Shown here piece after piece: positions 36,990 to 47,590 of a DNA stretch of 64,000 bases. The notes beneath the pieces were generated by a model. That model was not told the origin of the DNA, searched no databases, and saw nothing but the letters and a program-made list of their open reading frames with translations. The stretch is from Alloscardovia omnicolens DSM 21503 (GTDB lineage: Bacteria > Actinomycetota > Actinomycetes > Actinomycetales > Bifidobacteriaceae): contig NZ_ATVB01000004.1 in NCBI RefSeq assembly GCF_000420505.1, forward strand, positions 1 to 64,000, in the 5' to 3' direction. Position 1 is the first letter of the stretch; each line of letters begins with the position of its first letter. Both the position numbers and the translations under genes were made by a program.

Positions 36990-38265
36990 TTACCATTCCT
37001 TCGGTTTTTTAAACGAAAGAATCCCTGTTTTTCCTAACGTCCATAGGATAGAAGATCCAAGTCCTAGTACAGTAATGTAAAGAGTATGTGTTTCGCCGAT
37101 GATGGTTGCGCAAAATCCGCCTGCAATTGCTCTAATAGGCTCAGCAATTAACGCAATCATGCGTTCTGCGGAACTTACTTGTCCAAGAATATTTTCTGGT
37201 GTAATCACTTGCTTAATTGATTCCCCCAGAATAATGCTGACATTTACAGCAAAACTCCACAGGAATTGAGAGAAACAAACAGAAATAAGAACAATGAAGT
37301 GTTGCGCAGTAAAGAGTGATGATAGTGATACGAACATAGCGGCAATCGAGGGAAGAGCAAGCGAGTAGATATACAGAGGCTCTGATGGGAGATGAAAGAT
37401 AATTTTTCCTGTTGCTGCTGCACTTACAATTCCAGCGATACCGCTGAAAGTAGCTGCTAAACCAACTTCAGTGGCGTTCATATGAAGATTATGAATAGTA
37501 AAGACATAATAAACTGCAAAGAAAGCCGAAGTGAAGAAATTAAACTGTCCTGCTGATAATGCTATAGATCGAATAACACCATGAGAAAAGACATAGGAAA
37601 AACCATTTCTATAGTCACTGTCTGAAGAAGTATCTGTTTGCTCCTCCTCTATAATCTGTTCATATAGTCCTGATTCTTTCTTAGACCAAATATTAATAAA
37701 AACAAGTAATGAACTGACAATATATGATACGAAGTCAAATAAGAGAGAAAAGGCTGCTCCTGCAACATGGAAAATCCCACCGCCAATACTCGGTCCGTGC
37801 CTTCACCAACAGCATTGGCACCTTCAATGAGAGAATTAGCATGAGGAATGCGATTTTTGGGAACAAGAGCAACAGTGTATCCTGTTCGGGAAATATCAAA
37901 CCCAAGAGTCACAATTCCAATAATGAGCATGAGCAGTATTAAAGAGATAAAAGAAATAAAATGGAAATAGAGTAGTGCGAAAAGAACTGCGGTGGATACA
38001 GCTCCAATGAGATTGGAAGCAAGCATAGTTTTATCCGGATCGATTCTATCGCATAAAGTTCCAATTTGAATGCCGAAAATAGCTGCTGCTACTGATTCAG
38101 CAGCAGTGAGAATTCACACCTCAAAAGATGAACAATGTAATGTGATTACTGCAATTAATGGGATGACGATTGCGGTTGCGTTACTTCCTGTAATAGATAC
38201 AAGGTGACCAGCGAGAACGCGGGTAAAAACAGGAGAAATAAGTGAGTTTTTAGTTTGTTAATCAT
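36990..38265 (-). pseudogene. Broken MFS transporter
   Basis: The reading frame of a 12-helix efflux-type transporter can be followed over about 1,275 bp, but only by changing frame. Starting at the ATG at 38265, the first break is at a run of five T (38247-38251). An in-frame TGA follows at 38116-38114, where the protein reads SSFEV-stop-ILTAAESVAAA. Another frameshift lies near 37796-37802, after SLIEGANAVGEG. The rest, SIGGGIFHVAGAAFSLLFD through LSFKKPKEW, is open. Family and substrate cannot be fixed; it resembles drug or macrolide efflux proteins of the MFS_3 type. It is probably inactive. Confidence 0.85.
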
Positions 38266-38473
38266 GATATTTTTATCTGAGTGGTGCATGAGGTAGTCAT
38301 TCTCTTATGTGCTTACGTTTTCACACATTGCCGAAAACAGCATTATCTATTGCGCTATCTTACACGCATTTTGACCAGAAGAATCAACGAAATCAATTCA
38401 ACGCATACTTCACACATAAAACAAAAAATCTCACGACACAGTCAGCGGAACTATGTCGCGATACATAACAAAG

Positions 38474-38547
38474 AGCCTCCAGGGGGACTCGAACCCTCGA
38501 CCTGCTGATTACAAATCAGCTGCTCTAGCCAACTGAGCTATAGAGGC
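38474..38547 (-). tRNA. tRNA-Thr (anticodon UGU)
   Basis: The minus strand folds as a cloverleaf: acceptor GCCTCTA with TGGAGGC, D-arm GCTC/GAGC, anticodon arm GCTGA-TTTGTAA-TCAGC with anticodon TGT, and a T-arm with TTCGAGT. The T-stem (GAGGG with CCCCC) contains one A-C mismatch. The CCA end is not encoded, so it depends on the Cca enzyme. Confidence 0.93.
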
Positions 38548-38597
38548 GTTGATTAACTCAACGCTCTCACTATACACAAAACTCTAGAACTATACAA

Positions 38598-38628
38598 AAC
38601 GGCTCGCCGATAAAATCGACAAGCCGTT
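38598..38628 (-). terminator. Terminator of the DsbA-like gene
   Basis: AACGGCT and AGCCGTT, with an inner pairing of CGAT and ATCG, form a hairpin. On the minus strand it is followed by TTGTATAG after a T-run. It lies downstream of the gene that ends at 38761. Confidence 0.7.
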
Positions 38629-38760
38629 AATAAAGTTAATAAATTAGAACTAGAAAACTGAATCAGCAGGTTCAGTAATCTCGCTCAATCTCGTACTCAA
38701 CCCGTGCTCAGTCCTCTGCTCAACCTCCGTTTCACAAAGCGTCACAAAGTTTCGCAGCCT

Positions 38761-39714
38761 TTACAAGGCAACAGGCTTTCCTGTGCCAATGCTTGGCAAA
38801 TCGCCTGCCTTGCCCACGGAAGCTTCCTCGAGTCCAATGCTATGCAAAATCATCTTGGCGTAATTGCCTGCATAACTGGATGGAGCAGTGGTGTAATCCC
38901 AGTAATTGTTGTTAATCAAAATAGTTGGAGTGGTCATCTGACCTTTATATGTGCCGCTCTTGTGCCATAACTTGCTATCAACTGGATACCACTGGCTCAC
39001 AGCGTTAACCCACTTCTCATACTTACCCTTCGCGGCAGCCGTCGCAACAGAATCGCTTACGCCCACGGACTTTGCGAGCTTAACCAAAGCATCATTCGAA
39101 ACGCTCTTATATCCAGACGCTTCCTGAGGCTGGAAGTTCTGCGCAAACATAGCTTCACTCAAAGCCAAAACTTTGTCTGGCTCGTTATCAGCAACGTATG
39201 TGACGAAAGCTGCTGCACGAGTGGAATAACGATCGGTAGAGGATGCGTTCAAGAAAGCAGCAGGATGAATATTTAAGTTAATCTGACCAGCAGCAACCAA
39301 AGAAGCTAAGGTTTCTCCTGCTGAACGATGCATGGTACCGCAAGCAGGGCAAATATAATCCATATAATCATCGATGGTTGGAACATTAGCAATTGGCTTA
39401 TTTACGCCGTTCTTGGAAATAATAAAACCGCCGTTTTTTGCTGCGTTCTTAGGCTTATCCTTCACCTTTTCCACAGCTGCATATGCTTGAGCAGCTACTT
39501 CCTCTGGGGAGCGCGTGCTGTTATAGATGTTGCGTCCCACAAAGAACACAATTACAGCAGCGATAACAACAATAACTGCTACTACTGCAGCGCCGATGGT
39601 CGTTTGAATTTTACGTTCGCGTTCAGCTGCTAACTGTGCTTCGCGTTCAGCAGCCGCGCGTGCTTCCATTCGTGCTTTACGAGAGATAGCGCGCTTATCC
39701 GAGTTTTTAGCCAT
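38761..39714 (-). CDS. Membrane-anchored DsbA-like thioredoxin-fold protein
   Basis: This is a 317-residue protein. It has a charged coiled-coil-like N-terminus (KARMEARAAAEREAQLAAER), one membrane helix (about 40-60) and an external thioredoxin-fold domain. The redox motif is CPAC (122-125) in YICPACGTMH, and the cis-proline loop is MTTPTILIN. It probably makes or repairs disulfides in exported proteins. It is similar in layout to actinobacterial DsbA/MdbA-like proteins. It is followed by a terminator, and upstream lies a kinase gene in the same direction. Confidence 0.88.
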   Translation of the reverse strand: MAKNSDKRAISRKARMEARAAAEREAQLAAERERKIQTTIGAAVVAVIVVIAAVIVFFVGRNIYNSTRSPEEVAAQAYAAVEKVKDKPKNAAKNGGFIISKNGVNKPIANVPTIDDYMDYICPACGTMHRSAGETLASLVAAGQINLNIHPAAFLNASSTDRYSTRAAAFVTYVADNEPDKVLALSEAMFAQNFQPQEASGYKSVSNDALVKLAKSVGVSDSVATAAAKGKYEKWVNAVSQWYPVDSKLWHKSGTYKGQMTTPTILINNNYWDYTTAPSSYAGNYAKMILHSIGLEEASVGKAGDLPSIGTGKPVAL

Positions 39715-39780
39715 AGAAAAAACTTTAGCTTAAGGGGGTTAAAAAAATGGCTAATTTTCACGGATTACTAAAAATTTTTG

Positions 39781-41586
39781 CTAAACCAAAGACGGTATTG
39801 TAGAAAGAATCCAATACTGAATATTAGGCAACGGATCCCACGTTACCGTTTTGATTGTTGCCGATAGAGCAAGTATAGAGATAATAGCCAGCGCCCAGAG
39901 AGATACTTCGATAAAACGTGTTTGAACAGAAACGTTTGATTGTCCGCGAGCTTTAAGACCTAAACGGATTGTTTCCTGTGCAGGCTTGGCAAGAAGGAAC
40001 AGCCAAGATAAGCTCATGGCACAGATATTTATGATGACGAAAAGCGACGTCCATTGCCCAAAACCGACAGTAAAACCGCTTAAGCTAAGTATTCCTAAGA
40101 AAATACCATTAAATAGGGCGAGTAAAATAGTCGCGCGCAGACCGTACCACAGAGCGCTTACTGCAGCTTTAAGTATATGCCAAGGAAGAGCTAAGCTGAG
40201 ACTGATCGCAGATACGTTCGGATTATTCAGCCGTGCTTGAGTGCGCGATCCTCGTATCGACGACCACATAACTGTAAGCACGACAGCGAGCAGAGATAGA
40301 GCTGGGAAAAAAGCTGCAAGAGATACGATAATACTTGCCCATGCCCACTGATACACAACGGTTGTTGCCATTGATACTGGCGCTGCATTTGGTTGCATCT
40401 GGCTGCTTGATGGCTCAGAATAAACCGGCAACGGCTCAGGGGGTGCGCTCCACAAGAGACGTGTGGAATTATCGTCTGGTATGCTGCTGATTGGCGCGCT
40501 CGCCATAACTCGTGTTGCGGGAACTTCTGGGATCGCGTTTTGAGCGCCTGTGGGCATAAGACGAGTAGAGCCAATAGCTACAGTTTTATCTGTGCCAGTG
40601 TTTCTCGTGTTATCGTCGCGAGAAAAGTTTCTTGAAAAAGGGGGCACCACAGACGTACGTCCTGCTCCTTCATCTGCTGATGTCTGTTCAGTCACCGCTA
40701 TATCGTGCGGTCCGTTATCCCAAATATCTGGTATTTGAGCCTCCTCATGAATAGCGGAAAGCAGTTCTTGAGCAGAGCAGCGCTGCATACGGTCCGGGTT
40801 CAAAGCCATGCGCATAGCATGTAAGGTTAAAGGCGGAAGACCAAATAAATCAGCGTTACCTGAAGCCGCGCGCTCTAAAACAGTCATTAATGGTTTCGAA
40901 CCAAAAACGGGCTTTCCGGTAGCCGCGAAACCGAGAACAGCGGCGACGCTCCACCAGTCAGTGGCTTCATCGGACTCAGCGCCTTCAATAATTTCTGGTG
41001 CAATAAAACCAGGCGTACCCATAACCAGTCCTGTGCGCGTTACGTGAGATTCGTTCTCTCCCATAGCAATGCCAAAGTCCACAAGAACGGGGCCTGATGG
41101 GGAAATCATAACGTTAGTTGGCTTCAAATCGCGGTGAATAATACCTGCTGCATGTACGGCATCTACAGCATCAATAAGCATACGGGCTAAATTATCGAGA
41201 TCTTCAGCAGTGTAGCGACCATTCTCATATACGTCGTCGCGCAGGTTTTTACCCTCAATTAGCTCGGTAACAATAAATGCAAGAGCGTCATCCAGTTCCA
41301 TGTCCACAATATGGTTCACGCCCGGATGATCGATACGTCGCAGCGCCAAAGCTTCACGACGGAAGCGCTCGCGAGCGGTCAGTTTATCTGTGTTATCGCT
41401 GAGATTGCCGTTCTCGTCTTCCTCTTTGAGTGAGTCTAAGAGCACCTTCATAGCGAAAATATTGCCGCCGTCATCGCGCACGCGCCAAATAGTGCCCATG
41501 CCACCTTGGTCGAGGCGGTTGAGCAGTGTATAACCTCCTACGAGGTCGCCGGGCGCTAAATCGAGTGCGGAATAATGTTCAGCCAT
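39781..41586 (-). CDS. Membrane-associated Ser/Thr protein kinase
   Basis: This is a 601-residue protein. The N-terminal kinase domain (about 15-275) is complete: glycine loop DQGGMGTIWRV, Lys47 in AMKVLL, HRDLKPTN (151-158), DFG (170-172) and the activation segment MGTPGFIAPE. A disordered linker follows, then about four hydrophobic segments in the C-terminal 200 residues (VYQWAWASIIVSLAAFFPAL, LLALFNGIFLGILSLSG, LFVIINICAMSLSWLFLL, ALAIISILALSATI). It has no PASTA repeats, so it is not PknB. Kinases of this type regulate cell envelope or metabolism; targets are unknown. The murJ-linked pseudokinase is a possible one. Confidence 0.88.
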   Translation of the reverse strand: MAEHYSALDLAPGDLVGGYTLLNRLDQGGMGTIWRVRDDGGNIFAMKVLLDSLKEEDENGNLSDNTDKLTARERFRREALALRRIDHPGVNHIVDMELDDALAFIVTELIEGKNLRDDVYENGRYTAEDLDNLARMLIDAVDAVHAAGIIHRDLKPTNVMISPSGPVLVDFGIAMGENESHVTRTGLVMGTPGFIAPEIIEGAESDEATDWWSVAAVLGFAATGKPVFGSKPLMTVLERAASGNADLFGLPPLTLHAMRMALNPDRMQRCSAQELLSAIHEEAQIPDIWDNGPHDIAVTEQTSADEGAGRTSVVPPFSRNFSRDDNTRNTGTDKTVAIGSTRLMPTGAQNAIPEVPATRVMASAPISSIPDDNSTRLLWSAPPEPLPVYSEPSSSQMQPNAAPVSMATTVVYQWAWASIIVSLAAFFPALSLLAVVLTVMWSSIRGSRTQARLNNPNVSAISLSLALPWHILKAAVSALWYGLRATILLALFNGIFLGILSLSGFTVGFGQWTSLFVIINICAMSLSWLFLLAKPAQETIRLGLKARGQSNVSVQTRFIEVSLWALAIISILALSATIKTVTWDPLPNIQYWILSTIPSLV

Positions 41587-41714
41587 AGTTCCTATTTTAT
41601 GAGCGTGTGTAGATGTGTGAGACGATGCATGAGGCTATATACGGGGGCTCTCAACAATTCAATTTACTATAGAGGGTAAAGAGAAAAGATAAGTAAATGA
41701 AGAGGGAGAAAACT

Positions 41715-43787
41715 ATGGTTGATGAGTTCACCTAGATGTAGACAATACTCAGTCGGGTGTGCCTGAGCAATCACAGCAGTCGAAACAGTCGCAACCGATG
41801 TGCGCTCCTGAAAAGGCACCTAAGATAGCGCCTAAGAAGGCTCCAAACAAGAACCAGACACAAGCGAACACTCCAACGAATCTAGCTAGAGAGGCTGAGC
41901 CGGCTAGACCGCAAGGTCCGAGTGGGCCGTCTGGCTCGCAAAATCCAAGTGGTCCGATGGGGGTCAAACCCTCGTAAGCGGCGCTGGTGGCTTATCGCGC
42001 TCGCTGCTGTTCCCGCAGTAGCCATCAGTGTGGGCGGATATTTCGCATATTCGCACTTCTTAGCGCCAAAATTAGGGGCTGATCCTCGATCAGCCAATTT
42101 GCACGTAACGGTTCGAAAGAATGCTCTTATATACGACCGCAAAAATCAGATTTTTCTATAAAAGAAGTAAATGATCAAGACATAGTCGTTACTAAAGTTA
42201 AGAGCATTAAAAAAGGGAACAGTAATTAACGTGGGTATTACGCCTACAACGCCTCACGGTTTGTTGCGTAAGGTTAAGTCTGTGCATAAAACCGGCAAAC
42301 TGTATACCGTTAAAACTGAGCAGGCTGCGCTCACAGACCTTATTGAGCGTTGCGATTACAGCGGTGTAGCAGTGATTGATGGTGATAAAGATATTACCGT
42401 TAAGCAGGTAAACGCAAAGAAGCAAGATGTTTTTATGCCACAGGTAAACGCTGCTGAAGATGGAATAACTGCTGACGGAGCGCTGAATTATGATGGTCGA
42501 GGTACGAAGGCTGAGTTTTCTGTAACGGTTAAATTACGTTTGATTATTACACCTCAGTGTAAGGTCGATCTGAAAGTTACTGCTGAGGAAAAGTTTAATG
42601 CTAGTGCTTCATTGCGTGATTTTTTGAAATCTTTTAATGCTGACGGCGTTCATGTGAGCGAAGAGTTAGCAAAAGTTGATTTGCCGAATGTCCAGTTTAT
42701 GGTGGGATATGTGCCGGTTGTGTTAACTAATGAAGTATCACTAACTGGTGATTTAAATATGGCCTCCAGTTTTAACCCGTCAATCTCTATTAAGCAATCT
42801 CAAACCATAGGCTTTGGGTATACTACGAAAAAAGGCTTCTACACTATTCGTGAAGGAGCAGCCCCAGTAAGTGAGTTGTCATTTAATGGTCTAGATCAAA
42901 AGAATGCAGATGAGTACACTATTTTTTCTGCTCAAGCAGACTTTACTCTGACTCTTGGTTTTGAGTCAAAATTGTATGATCAAATGGGCTTGGAGGGCAG
43001 TGTTGGAGGGAAGATTTCTGCTGGTGGGCAAGTTCAGCTTGCTGATGATGCGCAAAAGAATGGCGCTATTGAACTACCTGGTATCAAAAAGGCTTTCGTT
43101 GGAAGTGTGGATATTAATGCAACGGTTCCTCTGCATGTAGGTATTGCTGTCGGGGATGATATACGTCAAGTTGCAAAAAATATTTTCGATAACAAGGTAT
43201 TCGAGGTATCACTTCCTACTTACGATAAGGAATTCCCTATTGCGTTGTATAACAAACAGTTTGGCGAAGTGCGTACAGGATTCAGGGATTTTGCTGGAGA
43301 GTATGCATTTAGCTCAGGTGCCGGAACGTGGGCGACAATGATGACTCTGAATAGTGATGGTACCTTCAGTGGTGACTTTCACGACAGCGATATGGGTGCT
43401 ACTGGACACGGTTATCCGAACGGTATGAGGTCTGAGTCCATATTTACCGGAAAATTCTCTAATCTGCGCAAAATAGATGAGAATACATTTGTGGCTACAG
43501 TAGCCTCGTTGAATGTGAGCGACACTATTGGTCGCCAATACGTTGAATATGGTGTGCTCATCACTATTACAGAGGTTTACGGCATGAAGCAGGGGCGGAC
43601 TGCTGTTTTTGCGCGTCAAGGAAGAACTGCGAGTGATATTGGTGAGGAAGCTAAAATTTGGATTTATTCAATTACTGGACAAGAACTTGGTACAACGTTA
43701 CCGAGAACGTCCATTTTTATTAGGGATAACCATAGCGATACATTATCGAAAGGTTATGTGTTTGTGGATAACTCTTCTGGGTACTAA
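41715..43787 (+). pseudogene. Frameshifted membrane-anchored envelope protein
   Basis: The ATG at 41715 has GAGGGAG upstream, but the frame breaks after a few codons. Successive pieces fit one protein. First comes a Pro/Lys/Gln-rich N-terminus (PEQSQQSKQSQ ... PSGPMG), then a membrane helix after RKRRWW, then a large external part of about 520 residues (42231-43787, still open). The breaks lie in runs of one base: two T near 41728, five G at 41959-41963, five A at 42141-42145 and six A at 42209-42214. The C-terminal GTWATMMTLNSDGTFSGDFH and DSDMGATG resemble a domain seen in lipoproteins and membrane proteins of Firmicutes and bifidobacteria. Function unknown. Confidence 0.75.
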
Positions 43788-43900
43788 AGCCCTCCCTACC
43801 GCTCCATCTAACGATGACCGCGTTGTATTATTAAGAGTGTCGGCAATTACGCCGATAACTTGCAGAGAAAAAGAGAAAAATTAGAGAAAAGAGGGGGATT

Positions 43901-46774
43901 ATGTTTTGCAGCCAATGCGGTGCGCAGCTAGATCCGAATGCGCGTTTCTGCGGACAATGTGGAACGCCAACTGTGCTCCCAGATCCTACACCACAACCTG
44001 TTGCTCAGCCTGAGCCTACAGCACCTGTGGATAACAGTAGTCAGAGCAATCAGCCGTTCGAGAGCACAATCGTGAATGCAGAAGTGCCAACCGAGCAGAC
44101 TCAAGTTTTCAATCCACAGAGCACTGATTATCAGCCTGTACAGCAGCAAGCAGCTCCAGTAAATCCAGCTCCAGTAAATAACGCTTCAGCAGGGACAGGT
44201 GCTGCGCAAAATCTTAACGAGTCCGTATCTCAGGTTGTAGCAGTAGCCCGCAGAAGCGAAGTGTTTGCTGAAAAGCGTATCAAGGGTATGGCTATTGCAG
44301 CTGGTATTGGTTTGGCAGCGGCAGCTGTATTCGCAGCGCTTCAGTTTATTTTATTCTCCTTCTTGGGCTCTTCCCAAACCTCAGAAATTCTCTCAGAGCT
44401 TCCTTATATGTCGAGCAGTGTGCCAGACAATCTCACCTCTTTTGTTGGCCCTCTGTCTATCTTCGGTATTCTTCTTACCGGCGGTGTGGGCGGCTCAGTA
44501 AGTGTTTCTGGCGGGGCACAGGGCATATCTGTAGCCGGCGCTGTGAATATTTTGTTCCCTATTTCGCTTTCGGGTGTGGCTCTTATTCTTGGCGTAGCTT
44601 TCGGTGCATATATGTTTGGTAAGGGACTTGAACGCACCAAGAAATGGACTCATTTATGGTCTGCAATGCTCACTGGTTTGGCAGTAGCTATTGCCTACTT
44701 ACTTATCGCTTTCGTTACTGCTATACGTTTAGATAGCGGAAACACTGCGATTGGTGGAGCACTCAGCAGTCTTGGCGCCTCCGTATCTATAACAATTTCC
44801 GCAGCTACTTTCGGTACTTTTGCGATGGCTTTCATTTTCGCAACTCTTGGCGCTTGGTTCGGTTTTGTACTTGCTGAGAAGCATGCAACAGAAAAGACTA
44901 TTGTTCAGGCTGCATGGAAGTGGGCACATCAGGCTCGCGGTTTTGTGCGCACTATTGTGGAATCAAGTGCGATGTATGCAGCTGTATTCACTGTAGTAGC
45001 AATTGGTTTGCTCATTTATCTTGGTGTGAAGACTCACAGTATGATGCCTCTGTCTTTGCTCTCCAGCCTTCCTCTGCTGGCGGCTTATGCACAAGCACTC
45101 AGCTCCTTTGGCTCCTTACGTGCTAGCATGGGTGGTACCTCTGGTTCTAACAATGGTGGGCAGAATTTTACTCTTGCGAAACTTGCAGAAACTGTTAGCC
45201 CATGGCTATGGGGTCTTTTGGTTCTCTTTATTGTTGCTAGCTTCTACATTGTGTTGCGCATGATTGTGCGCAACATGTATGACGCTGAATATGCACAGTG
45301 GAAGTACGCATGGCAGGCTCCAACAACTCTTGGTCTTGTGTGGATTGCTCTGGCTCTCTTCGGCTTGCGAATTTCCATAAATGCTGGAGCAATGGGATAC
45401 GGCTACAACGTATCCGTTGGAATTGAATTATGGTATGGCGTTCTTTTTGCTGTATGGTTAGGTCTTTTGGAAGTAGCTTCTCGCGTACTTAATGGCGTTT
45501 TGTATCCGCTGATTACAGTTTTGTGGTCTGCAGTTGTGGGTGGAACTGTTGCTGTAGCTGCAGAGCAGAACGAACAGCCAGCACAGCCAGTACAGGCTGA
45601 AACTGTTCCTGTTGCTTTTGCTCAGCAGCCAACCGAGGTTCTGCCATCTTCTCCAGTTGAACAAGACCCAACTGTGGTGATGCCTGTTCAAAACACGTCT
45701 ATGCTCAACGAGGCTAGCACGGTTTCAATGGCTGCACCTGCTCCTCAGCCGGTAGCCAGCAATACTGCACCTGCTCCAGTTGCCAAGCCTCTCGATCCAC
45801 AGAAGAAGCGCGTTCTTGTTATTAGTGCAATCGTTATTGCAGTTTTAGCCGTGCTGTTTGGCGCATATAGCATTGCGTCAAGCACTCTATTTGGTCCAAA
45901 GAACGTAGTCAATCAGTATGTGAAAGCTGTAGAAAGCGGAAACTATACTCAGGCAACTAAGCTGTCTAATTTAGGTCTATCTACTGCTCAGTCCGCGCTG
46001 TTAACGTCAACAGCAGGTAAGAACGCGGAAGTCCGTATTTCGGGCGCAACCGTTGGAAAATCTGTTAAAAATCCTGATGGTTCGCAAACATTTAACGTAT
46101 CGTATAACTTACAAAATAGTAGTCGGACTGCCTCTGTAACAGTAAAACCTGTGGGTAAGCAGTTCGGTATTTTTGATAAATGGACAGTGACTAATGGTTT
46201 AACGCAAACTGTTAACGTTACATTTGCTAAGCCTTTTACATCCGTTTCGATTGGCGGTGTAGCTGTTGGTAAGGCTAACGCTTTGTCTGAGATTGATTAT
46301 GGATATACTTTTGCTATTTATCCTGGCGTGTATAGCGCTCAGGCTAAGGGAACGAAGTATATTAAGGAATTTACCGGAAAAATTGGAGCTAATTCCGACC
46401 TTTCCGTTACTGCCAACCCAACTGATGCATTAGAAGAAGATATTAATGCACAGGTGAAATCTGTACTAGACGAATGTGCTAAATCCACCAGCCCAGAGCC
46501 TGAAGGGTGCCCATTCTCTTCATGGATTAGTGGAAATAGCGACAGCTACAACGATTTATCGTGGAGCATTACTAAATATCCAGTAATCCGTACCATCGAT
46601 TTAGAGGATGGAAGTTTTTCCTTTGGTAGCGGAACCGCAACCTTAAAGTATCGGCATAAGGATTTCTTCGATGATTGGACCGATGATTCCGATGATAACA
46701 CCATTTATGGTGACGGTACCTTTACTCTCGATGGCAATAAACTGACAGTAAAGTTTGACAACAGTTCTTGGTAA
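43901..46774 (+). CDS. Zinc-ribbon multi-pass membrane protein
   Basis: This is a 957-residue protein and the only intact member of the cassette. The N-terminal zinc ribbon MFCSQCGAQLDPNARFCGQC has Cys3, Cys6, Cys17 and Cys20. A Pro/Gln-rich linker follows. Then come about eight or more hydrophobic segments (about 130-560), a second Pro/Ala/Gln linker, one more helix (VLVISAIVIAVLAVLFGAYS) and an external C-terminal domain of about 280 residues. GAGGGGG-type spacing upstream of the ATG fits a ribosome-binding site. Zinc-ribbon proteins of this layout are common in bifidobacteria; the role is unknown, though the neighbours suggest the envelope. Confidence 0.8.
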   Translation: MFCSQCGAQLDPNARFCGQCGTPTVLPDPTPQPVAQPEPTAPVDNSSQSNQPFESTIVNAEVPTEQTQVFNPQSTDYQPVQQQAAPVNPAPVNNASAGTGAAQNLNESVSQVVAVARRSEVFAEKRIKGMAIAAGIGLAAAAVFAALQFILFSFLGSSQTSEILSELPYMSSSVPDNLTSFVGPLSIFGILLTGGVGGSVSVSGGAQGISVAGAVNILFPISLSGVALILGVAFGAYMFGKGLERTKKWTHLWSAMLTGLAVAIAYLLIAFVTAIRLDSGNTAIGGALSSLGASVSITISAATFGTFAMAFIFATLGAWFGFVLAEKHATEKTIVQAAWKWAHQARGFVRTIVESSAMYAAVFTVVAIGLLIYLGVKTHSMMPLSLLSSLPLLAAYAQALSSFGSLRASMGGTSGSNNGGQNFTLAKLAETVSPWLWGLLVLFIVASFYIVLRMIVRNMYDAEYAQWKYAWQAPTTLGLVWIALALFGLRISINAGAMGYGYNVSVGIELWYGVLFAVWLGLLEVASRVLNGVLYPLITVLWSAVVGGTVAVAAEQNEQPAQPVQAETVPVAFAQQPTEVLPSSPVEQDPTVVMPVQNTSMLNEASTVSMAAPAPQPVASNTAPAPVAKPLDPQKKRVLVISAIVIAVLAVLFGAYSIASSTLFGPKNVVNQYVKAVESGNYTQATKLSNLGLSTAQSALLTSTAGKNAEVRISGATVGKSVKNPDGSQTFNVSYNLQNSSRTASVTVKPVGKQFGIFDKWTVTNGLTQTVNVTFAKPFTSVSIGGVAVGKANALSEIDYGYTFAIYPGVYSAQAKGTKYIKEFTGKIGANSDLSVTANPTDALEEDINAQVKSVLDECAKSTSPEPEGCPFSSWISGNSDSYNDLSWSITKYPVIRTIDLEDGSFSFGSGTATLKYRHKDFFDDWTDDSDDNTIYGDGTFTLDGNKLTVKFDNSSW

Positions 46775-46809
46775 AACTTTCGCTGTGCTGAACAGATGAG
46801 GAAAGAGAG

Positions 46810-46844
46810 TGCGACCTAGATGAAATATGCTAGGTCGCATTTTT
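46810..46844 (+). terminator. Terminator after the zinc-ribbon gene
   Basis: TGCGACCTAG and CTAGGTCGCA form a perfect 10-bp stem followed by TTTTT. It separates the intact gene from the next broken one. Confidence 0.88.
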
Positions 46845-46874
46845 ACACGGAGATGGGGAAAGAAGAGTACAATC

Positions 46875-47524
46875 ATGGTTTTCTCTCAATCAGGAAAACG
46901 AAGATGCTGTGCTGTCGTCTGCTAGTAATACAGAACAACCGCGAAAACGCTGAAAGAGCGGATTATTTATCTCGTTCATTATTTTTATTGTTTTTGTCGC
47001 GCTATCTTTCGCAGGTTTTATTCTATACTCTCAGTACGCAAGAATATCCGTTACGTGTGTAAATATGCAGTTTAGCGCACAACTAGATGAAAAATGGACG
47101 TCTCAATCATCGCCAATACTCGTACATATTTCTAGTACAGATAACAATAAAAAAGTCAGTATGTATAAAGCTCTTCGAGCGCAAAGCAAGGCAGAAACTA
47201 TAGCAGCTGGCGAAGTTTCAGTGCCAGAAGGACGATATTCTGTTGGACATATTAGTCCTGTTAATGCTGATGGATCTATGTATAAAGTGCCGAAAGCAGC
47301 CACGGTTGATGTGTCTGCTGCCGGTGCATCTTTTGTTGATACCGCGGAAATTAGAGAAAATCCAAGTGAAGCACAATTCGAGTTCATTCCTGCATCGAAA
47401 GTATCTTCCACAAGATGTGGACGCTACTGTTGAGATTCTTCAAGAAGCTTCACGCGATAAGAACTCAGGAGTAACGCAGAAAGATATTCTTACTGTACAA
47501 AATGCTCGTCAGGCTTTGAAGTAA
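46875..47524 (+). pseudogene. Broken membrane-anchored protein of the cassette
   Basis: The best start is the ATG at 46875 (MVFSQSGK). The frame shifts at a run of four A (46895-46898), continues NEDAVLSSASNTEQPRKR to an in-frame TGA at 46951-46953, then reads a membrane helix (SFIIFIVFVALSFAGFIL). The external domain is open from there (FSAQLDEKWTSQSSPILVHI ... VPEGRYSVGHISPVNADG) to a further frameshift near 47398. The end PQDVDATVEILQEAS ... NARQALK is in another frame. The external part resembles domains of bifidobacterial zinc-ribbon proteins. It is not expected to make a whole protein. Confidence 0.75.
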
Positions 47525-47590
47525 GAGCGAAGTTTGCTCGCGCTGATGTAGAAAGTTTTATACAGAAAGTTATATAGAGAAAGAGGAAAA

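Noticed and set aside
42209-42214. Run of six A as a programmed frameshift site
   Set aside because: The zero frame does not give the A-AAA-AAG slippery pattern, the shift needed is +1, and other breaks in the same gene argue for decay or error.
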